A stretch of 64,000 bases of DNA from assembly GCA_947172705.1 (NCBI GenBank), contig CAMWCA010000001.1:62001-126000 (forward strand), in the 5' to 3' direction. The translations under genes were made by a program, and so were the position numbers. Below are positions 50,889 to 60,640 of this stretch, in pieces (position 1 is the first letter of the stretch; the number at the start of each line of letters is the position of its first letter). The stretch is from an uncultured Lachnospiraceae bacterium. GTDB taxonomy: Bacteria; Bacillota; Clostridia; Lachnospirales; Lachnospiraceae. The notes beneath the pieces are model-generated. The model searched no databases, was not told the origin of the DNA, and worked only from the letters and a program-made list of their open reading frames with translations.

Positions 50889-53800
50889 CTATGCGGTTTC
50901 CTGTACATTTTCCTTCAGATGGTTTTCTTTCTGCGCTTTTAAGTTTTTCTGCGCTGTTGAGAGCATCAGCTTGATCCGGTTCAGCTGGTTAACCTCGCTG
51001 GCGCCAGGGTCATAGTCGATTGCAACGATATTGCTCAGCGGATATTGTCTGCGGAGTTCTTTGATCACGCCTTTTCCCACCACGTGGTTGGGCAGACATG
51101 CAAAGGGCTGGGTGCAGACAATGTTATTTACACCGCTGTGAATCAATTCTACCATCTCGCCGGTTAGAAACCAGCCTTCTCCGGTCTGGTTGCCAATGGA
51201 TACAATGGGTTTGGCATACGCTACCGTCTGATAAATACTGGTAGGAGGCGTAAAATGCCTGCTCCGGGCAAGCGCCCTGGAAGCGCTGCCGCGTAAAAAT
51301 TCCAGCGCATCGATGCCGAGCTTTGAGACCAACGCTGCCTTTTTACTGGTACCCAGTTCAGCTGCTTTATAGATCTGGTTGTAGAAGCAGTAGAGCATAA
51401 AGTCCAAAAGATCAGGAACTACAGCCTCTGCGCCTTCAGCTTCCAACAGCTCCACCAGGTAATTGTTTGCGGCGGGAGCAAATTTTACAAGAATTTCTCC
51501 AACAATGCCAACCCGGGGTTTTAGTTCTTCGGTAATGGGAACGGCATCAAAATCCGCCACCATTTGGCGGCACATTTTCTGGAACGTAAAGAAATTCATA
51601 TGTTTTGCGGAAACAAACTTCCGGCATTTTTCCAGCCATTTCTGGTGAACTGCTTCCACACTTCCCTTTTCCTTTTCATAGGGACGCATACGGTAGATAC
51701 AGCGCATGAAAATATCCCCAAATACGGCGCCGTATGCGGCGCGCATAAGCAGGTTGAGATTTAACCGGAAGCCAGGATTGGTTTCGATGCCTGCCATGTT
51801 CAGGGAAATAACAGGTATTTGGGGCATCCCGGCTTTTTCCAGGGCTCTTCGTATAAAGCCCACGTAGTTAGTGGCGCGGCAGCCGCCGCCGGTCTGGGTC
51901 ATGATGACGGCTACTTTATTCAGATCATATTTTCCGGAAAGCAGTGCATCCATGATCTGTCCTACCACCATAAGAGAAGGGTAGCAGGCATCGTTGTTTA
52001 CATATTTCAGCCCCACATCCACAGCGTGGCGGTTGTCATTTGACAACACTTCAAAATGATAGCCGCAGGCGTTAAATGCCGGCTCCAGTATGTCAAAATG
52101 AATGGGCGACATTTGCGGGCAAAGGATGGTGTATTCCTTCCGCATTTCTTCTGTAAAGGTTACTTTATGAATAGCGGAAGAGGAAATGGTACGCTGCTTG
52201 TTCATTTTTTCTCTTACCCGTATTGCCGAGAGCAGGGAACGTATCCTGATTCTGGCGGCGCCCAGATTGTTGACCTCGTCTATTTTCAGACAGGTATAGA
52301 TTTTACCTGAACCTGTTAAAATATCGCTTACCTGATCGGTAGTTACGGCATCCAGACCGCAGCCAAAGGAATTCAGCTGAATCAGGTCAAGGTTTTCCAC
52401 TGTCTTAACATAGCTTGCAGCGGCGTACAGCCTGGAATGGTACATCCATTGATCGGAAACGATCAGGGGACGCTCCGGAGCGGCAAGGTGGGAGACAGAG
52501 TCTTCGGTAAGCACTGCAATATCGTAGGAAGTGATCAGCTCAGGAATACCATGGTTGATTTCCGGATCGATGTGATAGGGGCGTCCGGCAAGGACAATGC
52601 CGCGCTTTCCGGTTTCCTTTAAATAGGTAAGTACTTCCTCGCCTTTTTTCTGCATATCCGTTCTTGCCTTTTCCAGCTCCTGCCAGCCAAGCCGTGCCGC
52701 TTCCATTACCTCCTCGGTTGGGAGTTCCTGAAATTCCTTTGCAAGCGCCTCGGAAACTGTTTTTAAGTCCCGAAAGGACATAAAGGGATTTCGCAAAATA
52801 ACCTTTCCCTGACCGATTTCCTCTACATTGTTTTTTATGTTTTCAGAGTACGAGGTTACGATGGGGCAGTTGTAGTGATTGTTTGCCTCTTTAAATTCGT
52901 TGCGCTCGTAGAAAAGGGCAGGGTAGAAAATAAAGTCTACCTTCTGGTTGATCAGCCAGCTTACGTGTCCATGCGCCAGCTTGGCGGGATAGCATTCGGA
53001 TTCACTGGGAATGGATTCGATCCCCAGCTCGTAGATCTTTCGGTTGGAAAGAGGAGACAGTACTACCCGATAGCCCAACTTATGGAAAAAGGTAAACCAG
53101 AAAGGATAATTTTCATACATATTAAGGACTCTGGGGATACCCACTGTACCCCGCGCCGCTTCATCTGCTGCAAGGGGTTCGTAATCAAAGAGCCTTTTGA
53201 GCTTGTAGTCAAATAAATTAGGTACGCCGTTTTCATTTTTCTGCTTTCCCAGTCCCCGTTCACACCGGTTTCCGGAAATATACTGACGTCCTCCTGTAAA
53301 TTTATTGATGGTAAGGCGGCAGTTATTGGTGCAGCCTTTGCATTTTGCCATGCTGGTTTCAAACTGCAGGGCATTGATTTTTTCAAAAGAGAGCATGGTG
53401 GTTTCATAGCCCTCGCTGTAGCGTTCTCTTGCGATCAGCGCCGCGCCAAAAGCGCCCATGATTCCTGCAATATCGGGACGGATCGCCTGACAGTCTGCAA
53501 TTTTTTCAAAGCTTCTTAAAACAGCATCGTTGTAAAAGGTCCCGCCCTGAACGACGATGTTTTTTCCCAATGCTGAGGCATCGGAAACCTTGATTACTTT
53601 GAACAGGGCGTTTTTGATGACAGAGTAGGCGAGCCCCGCCGAAATATCAGGAACGGAAGCACCTTCCTTTTGGGCTTGCTTTACCTTGGAATTCATAAAT
53701 ACGGTGCATCTGGTTCCCAGATCAATGGGATGCTCTGCAAAAAGAGCGGCGTGGGCAAAGTCCTCCACGGTGTAGTTCAGGGACTTGGCAAAGGTTTCAA

Positions 53801-55160
53801 TGAAGGAACCGCAGCCGGAAGAGCATGCTTCGTTTAGCTGTACGCTGTCTACCGTCTGATTTTTGATCTTGATGCATTTCATATCCTGCCCGCCGATATC
53901 CAAAATACAATCCACTTCAGGATTGAAGAAAGCAGCGGCATAATAATGGGCAACTGTCTCCACCTCGCCGTCATCTAAGAGAAAAGCTGCCTTCATCAGC
54001 GCTTCGCCGTATCCGGTGGAACAGGAACGGACGATGCTTACATCCTCCGGAAGAAGAGAATAAATTTCCCTGATGGAGCGAATTGCTGTTTTCAGAGGAC
54101 TGCCATCGTTGCTGCTGTAGAAAGAGTATAGCAAAGAGCCGTCTTCGCCCACAAGAGCCACCTTGGTGGTGGTGCTGCCCGCATCAATACCCAGATAACA
54201 GTTGCCATGATAGGAGGTAAGTTCATCGGTGCCCACGCAGTGTCTGGCATGGCGGGCATGAAACGCTTCATATTCTTCAGGTGAAGAAAACAAAGGTTCC
54301 ATCCGTTCCACTTCAAATTCCATTTTAATGTCGGAGGAAAGCTTGGCTGTCATTTCCTCCATGGTGTAGGAAACCTCTTCCTTTGCGTTCATTGCCGAGC
54401 CTATGGCGGCGAAGAGATGAGAATGTGCTGTCTCTATGGTGTGCTCCTCATCCAGTTTCAGAGTGCGGATAAAAGCCGCCTTCAATTCAGAAAGAAAATG
54501 CAGGGGACCGCCTAAAAAGGCAACATGTCCTCTGATAGGCTTTCCGCAGGCAAGCCCGCTGATGGTCTGATTCACAACTGCCTGAAAAATGGAAGCAGAC
54601 AGATCTTCCTTGGTGGCGCCGTCGTTGATCAAAGGCTGAATGTCAGATTTCGCAAATACACCGCATCTTGCAGCGATGGTGTAGAGAGAACGATAGCTTT
54701 TGGCGTATTCGTTTAAGCCGGTGGCATCGGTTTGCAGGAGAGAAGCCATCTGGTCAATGAAGGAGCCTGTACCGCCGGCGCAGATGCCGTTCATACGCTG
54801 TTCCACATTGCCACCTTCAAAATAAATGATTTTGGCATCCTCGCCTCCTAATTCAATTGCCACATCCGTTTTGGGAGCCAGTTCCTTTAAAGCCGTTGCC
54901 ACGGAAATAACCTCCTGTACAAAGGGAACCTCCAGATGGTTGGCAAGGGTCAGACCGCCGGAACCGGTGATCATAGGGTGAAGATCTATGTTTCCTAACT
55001 GCTCATATGCTTCCTGAAGCAGATCGGCAAGGGTTTCTCTGATATTGGCAAAATGTCTTTTATAATCAGAAAACAGAATGTTATGGTTCTTATCTAAAAT
55101 GGCGATCTTGACAGTGGTAGAACCAATGTCAATGCCCAAGGTATTGTATTGATTGTTCAT
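50889..55160 (-). CDS. Giant 2-hydroxyacyl-CoA dehydratase activase-related protein
   Basis: A 1423-residue protein with two BadF/HgdC-type ATPase domains in tandem ([14 protein letters not shown] at residue ~7 and [15 protein letters not shown] at ~327; GGEDAKI and GGQDMKC as second phosphate loops; ICAGGTGSF and ACSSGCGSF, the Cys region that holds the shared iron-sulfur cluster in HgdC dimers). A DUF2229-type region with [11 protein letters not shown] follows (~620-900), and a C-terminal HgdB-like region (~1000-1400: [32 protein letters not shown]). The domain order matches a known clostridial family of unclear substrate. The start has [19 protein letters not shown] is the first conserved sequence. 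Transcribed from a consensus promoter with DUF4317 downstream. Confidence 0.9.
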   Translation of the reverse strand: MNNQYNTLGIDIGSTTVKIAILDKNHNILFSDYKRHFANIRETLADLLQEAYEQLGNIDLHPMITGSGGLTLANHLEVPFVQEVISVATALKELAPKTDVAIELGGEDAKIIYFEGGNVEQRMNGICAGGTGSFIDQMASLLQTDATGLNEYAKSYRSLYTIAARCGVFAKSDIQPLINDGATKEDLSASIFQAVVNQTISGLACGKPIRGHVAFLGGPLHFLSELKAAFIRTLKLDEEHTIETAHSHLFAAIGSAMNAKEEVSYTMEEMTAKLSSDIKMEFEVERMEPLFSSPEEYEAFHARHARHCVGTDELTSYHGNCYLGIDAGSTTTKVALVGEDGSLLYSFYSSNDGSPLKTAIRSIREIYSLLPEDVSIVRSCSTGYGEALMKAAFLLDDGEVETVAHYYAAAFFNPEVDCILDIGGQDMKCIKIKNQTVDSVQLNEACSSGCGSFIETFAKSLNYTVEDFAHAALFAEHPIDLGTRCTVFMNSKVKQAQKEGASVPDISAGLAYSVIKNALFKVIKVSDASALGKNIVVQGGTFYNDAVLRSFEKIADCQAIRPDIAGIMGAFGAALIARERYSEGYETTMLSFEKINALQFETSMAKCKGCTNNCRLTINKFTGGRQYISGNRCERGLGKQKNENGVPNLFDYKLKRLFDYEPLAADEAARGTVGIPRVLNMYENYPFWFTFFHKLGYRVVLSPLSNRKIYELGIESIPSESECYPAKLAHGHVSWLINQKVDFIFYPALFYERNEFKEANNHYNCPIVTSYSENIKNNVEEIGQGKVILRNPFMSFRDLKTVSEALAKEFQELPTEEVMEAARLGWQELEKARTDMQKKGEEVLTYLKETGKRGIVLAGRPYHIDPEINHGIPELITSYDIAVLTEDSVSHLAAPERPLIVSDQWMYHSRLYAAASYVKTVENLDLIQLNSFGCGLDAVTTDQVSDILTGSGKIYTCLKIDEVNNLGAARIRIRSLLSAIRVREKMNKQRTISSSAIHKVTFTEEMRKEYTILCPQMSPIHFDILEPAFNACGYHFEVLSNDNRHAVDVGLKYVNNDACYPSLMVVGQIMDALLSGKYDLNKVAVIMTQTGGGCRATNYVGFIRRALEKAGMPQIPVISLNMAGIETNPGFRLNLNLLMRAAYGAVFGDIFMRCIYRMRPYEKEKGSVEAVHQKWLEKCRKFVSAKHMNFFTFQKMCRQMVADFDAVPITEELKPRVGIVGEILVKFAPAANNYLVELLEAEGAEAVVPDLLDFMLYCFYNQIYKAAELGTSKKAALVSKLGIDALEFLRGSASRALARSRHFTPPTSIYQTVAYAKPIVSIGNQTGEGWFLTGEMVELIHSGVNNIVCTQPFACLPNHVVGKGVIKELRRQYPLSNIVAIDYDPGASEVNQLNRIKLMLSTAQKNLKAQKENHLKENVQETA

Positions 55161-55198
55161 AATATACCGCCTTTCAACAGAAATTGACATGCGTAGTA

Positions 55199-55227
55199 AT
55201 TATACGACACGAAATTTTAAATTGCAA
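55199..55227 (-). promoter_or_regulatory. Promoter of the activase/DUF4317 operon
   Basis: Minus strand TTGCAA (55222-55227), 17-bp spacer, TATAAT (55199-55204). Confidence 0.7.
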
Positions 55228-55289
55228 CGCAGGAAAGTAAACATTTTGTAAAGAAAAAATTGTAAATTTCTAAAAAAGCAGCGGCTTTA

Positions 55290-55318
55290 TTTACAATTGG
55301 TTTTGGGGGTGTTAGAAT
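55290..55318 (+). promoter_or_regulatory. Promoter of the rhomboid-like/sigma-like genes
   Basis: TTTACA (55290-55295), 17-bp spacer, TAGAAT (55313-55318); TAAAGGAG precedes the ATG at 55351. Confidence 0.5.
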
Positions 55319-55350
55319 ATATGACAAACTGTTAAAGGAGTAGAACCTAT

Positions 55351-56223
55351 ATGAAATTCACAAGTAATTTCGAAAAGAAATTTGGTAAATATGCAATTCA
55401 GAATTTGTCTCTTGGACTGATCATCTGTTATGGAATTGGCTATTTAATCCAGTTCATTTATCCGGGGTTTCTTCATTATTTATTTTTAAATCCCTATGAG
55501 ATTCTGTTTCATGGACAGATCTGGCGGCTTTTTACCTGGGTTCTGGTACCGCCTTCAAGCTTTGGTTTTTTCACGCTTCTGATGCTTTATTTTTATTATT
55601 CGCTGGGAACAACGCTGGAGAGGACCTGGGGGACATACCGGTATAATGTATATATTTTTTCGGGATTTTTGTTTACCATTTTAGGCGCTTTCCTGCTGTT
55701 TGGAGTTACAGTGCTGTTCAGAGGACCGCTGGGATGGGCGGGAGTGGAATACCTGTGGACGGTTGAAGACCTTTCCACCATGTTCAGTACCTATTATGTA
55801 AATATGTCAATTTTCCTTGCTTTTGCAGCTACTTACCCTAATATGCAGATATTGGTGTTCTTTTTGATCCCGGTTAAGATCAAGGTTATGGGCATTATAT
55901 ATGGCGCACTGCTGGTATATGAGTTCTTTATGGGCTCCATTGCGAATAAGTTTGTGATCGCTGCGTCCCTTATGAATTTTATTGTGTTCTTTATTACAGG
56001 CAGGGGCAAGGTGCATATGACCCCCAAGCAGGTAAAACGAAGAAAGAAGTTTAAAAAAGAAGTGAAGAAAAATGTGAGCAGCACCCGGCATAAATGCGCG
56101 ATCTGCGGAAGAACAGAGGAGACAAACCCGGAGCTGGAATTCCGATTCTGTTCCAAGTGCGAGGGAAATTATGAATATTGCCAGGATCATATTTTTACTC
56201 ATACCCATATCAAAAGGAAGTAG
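55351..56223 (+). CDS. Rhomboid/derlin-like pseudoprotease with C-terminal Cys/His cluster
   Basis: A 290-residue protein with about six membrane helices. The loop 1 WR motif (GQIWRLFTWVLVPPSS) and GTTLERTWGTYRYNVYI resemble rhomboid and derlin proteins, but no GxSG serine motif or catalytic His is seen, so it should lack protease activity. A basic linker is followed by CAICGRTEETNPELEFRFCS, then KCEGNYEYCQDHIFTHTH, two CxxC pairs plus His, a likely zinc-ribbon-like module in the cytoplasm. TAAAGGAG precedes the start. The sigma-like gene follows after 9 bp, indicating an operon. Pseudoproteases of this fold often handle membrane proteins (inference). Confidence 0.75.
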   Translation: MKFTSNFEKKFGKYAIQNLSLGLIICYGIGYLIQFIYPGFLHYLFLNPYEILFHGQIWRLFTWVLVPPSSFGFFTLLMLYFYYSLGTTLERTWGTYRYNVYIFSGFLFTILGAFLLFGVTVLFRGPLGWAGVEYLWTVEDLSTMFSTYYVNMSIFLAFAATYPNMQILVFFLIPVKIKVMGIIYGALLVYEFFMGSIANKFVIAASLMNFIVFFITGRGKVHMTPKQVKRRKKFKKEVKKNVSSTRHKCAICGRTEETNPELEFRFCSKCEGNYEYCQDHIFTHTHIKRK

Positions 56224-56232
56224 GAGGAAAAG

Positions 56233-56973
56233 ATGGAAGCAAGTCAGGAGATTCTTTTCGCCAGAACTCTGGAAGAGGTCAGAAAGCTGGCAAAGAAGCA
56301 GCAGAACTGCATTTCCCAAAAGCAGGTGGAAGATGCCTTTGGAGAATTATCGTTGACGGAAGAACAGCTGGAATTGGTGTATGACTATCTGAGAAAGCGC
56401 AAGATCGGTATCGATGAGCCGGCAGACCCGGATGCTTATCTTACAGAGGAGGAGACGGACTATCTGGCGGAATATCAAAAAGAAATTGCAATTTTGGAAC
56501 CCTTAGGGGATGGAGAAAAGGAAGCGGTGTTTCTCTCGGCGATGGCGGGAGAGAACGCGGCGCAGGAGAAACTGATCCGTCAGTATCTGCCCCAGGTGGC
56601 GGAGATCTCCAAGCTTTATACCGGCCAGGGGGTTCTGATTGAGGATTTGATCGGAGAAGGCAATGTGGCGCTTTCCGCAGGAGTGACCATGCTGGGATGT
56701 GCGGAACATGCGGCGGAAGCGGAAGGCATGCTTGTGAAAATGATCATGGATGCAATGGAAGAAAGCATTGCGGAACATATACAGGAGACGGAGAAGGATC
56801 AAAAGGTGGCTCGCCGTGTTAATCAGGTGGCGGATAAGGCAAGAGAGTTTGCAGAAGAACTGCACAGAAAGGTTACGGTGGAGGAGCTTGCAGGAGAGAC
56901 GGGAATGTCCCAAAAGAGCATACGGGACGCTATGCGGATGAGCGGTTTTGCCATAGAAGACCTGGAAGGATAA
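56233..56973 (+). CDS. Sigma-70-like protein lacking region 4
   Basis: A 246-residue cytoplasmic protein. Residues ~100-150 (AQEKLIRQYLPQVAEISKLY, then LIEDLIGEGNVAL) match sigma-70 regions 2.1-2.2, which contact RNA polymerase. The usual aromatic region 2.3-2.4 (FxTYAxWWIR), which opens and reads the -10 element, is replaced by a plain helix. Residues ~205-240 (KVTVEELAGETGMSQKSIRD) resemble region 3 or an HTH. There is no region 4. The protein might bind core enzyme without recognising promoters, or be a regulator. The N-terminal ~95 residues are helical and unique. AGGAGGAAAAG precedes the ATG. Confidence 0.78.
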   Translation: MEASQEILFARTLEEVRKLAKKQQNCISQKQVEDAFGELSLTEEQLELVYDYLRKRKIGIDEPADPDAYLTEEETDYLAEYQKEIAILEPLGDGEKEAVFLSAMAGENAAQEKLIRQYLPQVAEISKLYTGQGVLIEDLIGEGNVALSAGVTMLGCAEHAAEAEGMLVKMIMDAMEESIAEHIQETEKDQKVARRVNQVADKAREFAEELHRKVTVEELAGETGMSQKSIRDAMRMSGFAIEDLEG

Positions 56974-56988
56974 TGGATAAAGAGCGTA

Positions 56989-57426
56989 ATGAACATAAAA
57001 GGAAACATGATCCGGTATGAGGATTTTAAATATGTAATGCAGGATGTAAGTAATTTGTATCTGGGAGCGAAATTCACCTATGAAGATCTGATGGAGCATG
57101 AGAGAGTCCCCTTTAAGCTGAAAGCGATCCTCACCAGCTATATTCTGAAGGAGGCTGCTCCCGATACCACCCTTGAGAGCCAGTTTTATTATCTGGAAGA
57201 AAACACCTTTCTTTATGAGGTTTTTAAACAGCTGAAAATACGGGTGAAGGTTCAGATGCAGGTGGAGAAAAAATCCTTTTTGGGAGGGACAAAGACGGGA
57301 TATCAGGAAAAGATTTTTACCTTACAGGAATTTGCAAGCATGAATCTGGCAAAAAAGAAAGGGGCAGGGATTCTGGTAAGTGAAATTATCATTTCAAAAT
57401 TGGGAATGATGGCGTTTACGATTTAA
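56989..57426 (+). CDS. Conserved hypothetical protein
   Basis: A 145-residue mixed alpha/beta protein (IRYEDFKYVMQDVSNLY; FKLKAILTSYILKEA; LKIRVKVQMQVEKKSF). No signal, membrane segment or catalytic motif is visible and I do not recognise its family. It follows the sigma-like gene by 15 bp with the same orientation and is thus the third gene of that unit. The start may instead be the ATG at 57007, closer to AAAAGGA. Confidence 0.65.
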   Translation: MNIKGNMIRYEDFKYVMQDVSNLYLGAKFTYEDLMEHERVPFKLKAILTSYILKEAAPDTTLESQFYYLEENTFLYEVFKQLKIRVKVQMQVEKKSFLGGTKTGYQEKIFTLQEFASMNLAKKKGAGILVSEIIISKLGMMAFTI

Positions 57427-57447
57427 GACAATTGCAGGAAATTTTTC

Positions 57448-57476
57448 TTGCAAAATAGAAAGAATCATGTTATAAT
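57448..57476 (+). promoter_or_regulatory. Consensus promoter of a short transcript
   Basis: TTGCAA (57448-57453), 17-bp spacer, TATAAT (57471-57476) with an extended -10 TGT before it. It is among the best promoters in the window, but the transcript meets a terminator within 90 nt. Confidence 0.65.
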
Positions 57477-57482
57477 TTGAAA

Positions 57483-57571
57483 TGTGCCAAGGAATACTTG
57501 GTAGTTAATTTCGGTAAAATTCCCCTTTTACACTGAGCGGGTTGGAAACTTTGTTTCCACCCGCTCTTTTA
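57483..57571 (+). ncRNA. Candidate small RNA of ~88 nt
   Basis: The transcript expected from the promoter at 57448-57476 holds a 5' hairpin CCAAG-GAATA-CTTGG (57487-57501), a ~30-nt unpaired middle, and an intrinsic terminator: GAGCGGG plus TTGGAAAC (57535-57549) folding on 57553-57566, then TTTT. No ribosome site with a start is seen. A separate TATACT (57590-57595) beyond the terminator can serve the protease gene, which favours an independent small RNA over an attenuated leader. No known family is recognised. Confidence 0.5.
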
Positions 57572-57651
57572 TTTCGGCAAAAGATAGGGTATACTATATT
57601 AATGTCAGGAAAAAATTACCGCCCATGGCGGTTCCGGGAATGGAGGTTATT

Positions 57652-60579
57652 ATGAATCAGCAGATAGAAGCGATGGAGGCGTATGAGGTTATAGAAAAAA
57701 GGAAAATAAGCGATCTTGCCTCGGAAGGATATATATTAAAGCACAGAAAAACGGGAGCCATGATCACGCTTCTGTTAAACGATGATGAGAACAAGGTGTT
57801 TTATATTGGCTTCAGGACGCCGCCCAAAGACAGTACGGGAGTGGCGCATATTTTGGAGCATTCGGTTCTGTGTGGCTCCAGGCATTTCCCGGTAAAGGAC
57901 CCCTTTATCGAACTGGCGAAAGGGTCTCTCAATACGTTTTTAAACGCTATGACCTATCCGGATAAAACGGTTTATCCAGTGGCAAGCTGTAACGATAAAG
58001 ATTTTAAAAATCTGGTGCATGTCTACCTGGATGCGGTCTTTTACCCTAATATCTATAAGGAAGAAAAAATTTTCAGGCAGGAAGGCTGGCACTATGAGAT
58101 GGAGAGTGTGGAAGATGAACTTTCCATTAACGGCGTTGTATACAATGAGATGAAGGGGGCATTTTCTTCTCCTGACGACGTTGTGGAGAGAGAGATCATG
58201 AATTCCCTTTATCCGGATGTGACCTACGGGCTGGAGTCCGGCGGCGACCCGGAGGTGATTCCGGAGCTTACTTATGAGGAGTTTCTTGCCTTCCATCAAA
58301 AATATTATCATCCTTCCAACAGCTATATTTATTTGTATGGCAATTTAAATCCGGAGGAATATCTGACATTTTTGGATGAAAAATATCTTTCTGCATTTGA
58401 CAGGCTGGAAGTGGATTCTGAAATAGGGCAGCAAAAGCCCTTTTCATCCCCCAGAGAGATAGAGAGAACGTATTCTGTTATGGAGGATGAGTCTGTTCGG
58501 GAAAATACTTATCTGACCTATAACGTTTCCATGGGCACCTGTCTGGATCGAAAGCTTTATGTGGCTTTGGATGTGCTTGATTATGTGCTTTGTGCCGCTC
58601 CGGGGGCGCTGTTGAAGCAGGCGTTGATCGATAAAGGAATTGGCAAAGATGTGTACAGCACCATGGAAAACGGGATCTATCAGCCTTATTTTTCTGTGAT
58701 CTCCAAGAATGCAGAGGAAGAACAGAAGGGAGAATTTTCGGCGACCATTGAGGAGGTTCTGACAAAGGCGGTAAAAGAAGGGCTTGATAAGAAGGCTTTG
58801 GCGGCGGCGATCAATTATTTTGAATTTAAGTACAGGGAGGCTGATTTCGGATCTTACCCCAGAGGATTGATGCTGGGGCTGAAGGCGCTTGACAGCTGGC
58901 TGTACCGCAAGGACCTTCCCTTCATGCATATCGAGGCGAACCAGACTTTTAAAGAATTGAAGGATTCCATTGATAGCGGTTATTTTGAAAAACTGATTCA
59001 AACATATATTTTAGATAATACGCACAAAACAGTTATGACAGTAAAGCCGGTGCAGGGACTTACCACCCGGAAGGACAACGCATTAAGAGAGAAACTGCAG
59101 GCGTATCAGAATACCCTGTCCCTTCAGGAAAAGCAGGAGATCGTGGATCAGACGGCGGCGCTGAGAGCTTATCAGGAAGAGGAAAGCCCCAGGGAGGCGT
59201 TGGAAACCATCCCTTTGCTGACCAGAGAGGATCTGAAGAAGGAAGCGGCTCCTTATGTGAATGAAGTGCGCAGCGCAGGGGGGACAACGATCCTGTTCCA
59301 TGATATTTTTACCAATGGCATTGGATATCTCAATCTTGTTTTTGATCTGAAGGATGTACCGGCGGAGTTATTCCCTTATGTAGGTATCTTGAAGGCAGTT
59401 TTTTCCATGGTGGATACGGAGCATTTTAATTACCGGGAGCTGTTTAATGAGATCAATATTCATACCGGCGGCATTAAGGCGGTGGTAAACACCTATACAA
59501 ATGCGGAGGACATGAAGAAATATAAGGTAGGCTTTGAAATCCGCTCCAAAGCTTTATATGAAAAGCGGGATAAGGCAATGGAATTGATGAAAGAGATCCT
59601 TCTGACTTCCCGTTTTGACGACACAAAGCGGCTGTATGAGATCATTGCAGAGGCGAAGTCCAGAATGCAGGCTGTGATGAACGATGCGGGACATTCCCTT
59701 GCGTTGATCCGCGCCCTTTCCTATTTTTCTCCTACTGCGGCTGTATCAGAGCAGATCGGAGGAATCCCCCAGTACAGACTCCTTGAGGATCTGGAAAAGA
59801 ACTTCGAAGACAGAAAAGAAGAACTGGTAAATATTTTGAAAAAGCTTTCGGGCTATATTTTCAGGCGGGAAAATCTGCTGGTGGACTACACGGCGACCAG
59901 GGAGGGGTATACAGGGCTTGAACAGTCGGTCATTTGCTTAAGTGGGGAACTGCATGATCAGAAGGTGGAGGGGATGCCTTTTATTCCCGTTCTGGAGAAA
60001 AAGAACGAAGCTTTTATGACCGCAGGACAGGTGCAGTATGTCTGCCGGGCAGGTAATTTTATTGACAAGGGACTGCCTTATACAGGGGCGCTCAAGGTGC
60101 TGAAGGTGATGATGGGCTTCGATTATTTATGGAATCAGGTCAGGGTAAAGGGCGGAGCCTATGGATGCATGTGTAACTTTTATAAAAACGGAGACGGCTA
60201 TTTCGTGTCTTACAGAGACCCTAATCTGGAGAAGACCATTGAAGTATATCAGGAAGCGGCGGACTACATCAAAAATGTAAAGCTGGATGAGCGGTCGGTG
60301 ACCCAGTTTGTGATCGGTGCGGTCAGTGAACTGGATATGCCTATGACGCCGGCAATAAAAGGGCTCTATTCCATGGGCGGCTATCTTACCGGCTTATCTA
60401 TGGAAAGAGTGCAGAAGGAGAGAGATGAGCTGCTTGCGGTGACGGAGGAAGAGATCAGAGGTCTGTACCGCTATGTGCAGGCGTTCATGGAAAGCGACTG
60501 CCTGTGCGTCGTGGGAAACGGGGAGAAAATAAAGGAAAACAGGGATCTGTTTATGAATGTGGATCAATTATTTCATTGA
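57652..60579 (+). CDS. M16C (presequence-protease-like) zinc metallopeptidase
   Basis: A 975-residue protein with the M16 inverted zinc motif HILEH (residues ~66-70) and the distal Glu region NEMKGAFSSPDD. Four alpha/beta lobes and a hinge (LQEKQEIVDQTAALRAYQEE) match M16C enzymes such as PreP/Cym1; the C-terminal half holds GGAYGCMCNFYKNGDGYFVS with the substrate-gripping Arg/Tyr. These enzymes enclose and degrade peptides of up to ~70 residues. No signal peptide, so it works in the cytoplasm. The ATG at 57652 has TGGAGGT 5 nt upstream; an upstream in-frame ATG contains that site. Confidence 0.93.
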   Translation: MNQQIEAMEAYEVIEKRKISDLASEGYILKHRKTGAMITLLLNDDENKVFYIGFRTPPKDSTGVAHILEHSVLCGSRHFPVKDPFIELAKGSLNTFLNAMTYPDKTVYPVASCNDKDFKNLVHVYLDAVFYPNIYKEEKIFRQEGWHYEMESVEDELSINGVVYNEMKGAFSSPDDVVEREIMNSLYPDVTYGLESGGDPEVIPELTYEEFLAFHQKYYHPSNSYIYLYGNLNPEEYLTFLDEKYLSAFDRLEVDSEIGQQKPFSSPREIERTYSVMEDESVRENTYLTYNVSMGTCLDRKLYVALDVLDYVLCAAPGALLKQALIDKGIGKDVYSTMENGIYQPYFSVISKNAEEEQKGEFSATIEEVLTKAVKEGLDKKALAAAINYFEFKYREADFGSYPRGLMLGLKALDSWLYRKDLPFMHIEANQTFKELKDSIDSGYFEKLIQTYILDNTHKTVMTVKPVQGLTTRKDNALREKLQAYQNTLSLQEKQEIVDQTAALRAYQEEESPREALETIPLLTREDLKKEAAPYVNEVRSAGGTTILFHDIFTNGIGYLNLVFDLKDVPAELFPYVGILKAVFSMVDTEHFNYRELFNEINIHTGGIKAVVNTYTNAEDMKKYKVGFEIRSKALYEKRDKAMELMKEILLTSRFDDTKRLYEIIAEAKSRMQAVMNDAGHSLALIRALSYFSPTAAVSEQIGGIPQYRLLEDLEKNFEDRKEELVNILKKLSGYIFRRENLLVDYTATREGYTGLEQSVICLSGELHDQKVEGMPFIPVLEKKNEAFMTAGQVQYVCRAGNFIDKGLPYTGALKVLKVMMGFDYLWNQVRVKGGAYGCMCNFYKNGDGYFVSYRDPNLEKTIEVYQEAADYIKNVKLDERSVTQFVIGAVSELDMPMTPAIKGLYSMGGYLTGLSMERVQKERDELLAVTEEEIRGLYRYVQAFMESDCLCVVGNGEKIKENRDLFMNVDQLFH

Positions 60580-60640
60580 GACCACAAATTTTCGAAAGTA
60601 AATCGTATCTGTTATATCAAAAGATACAGGGAGGATAGTT

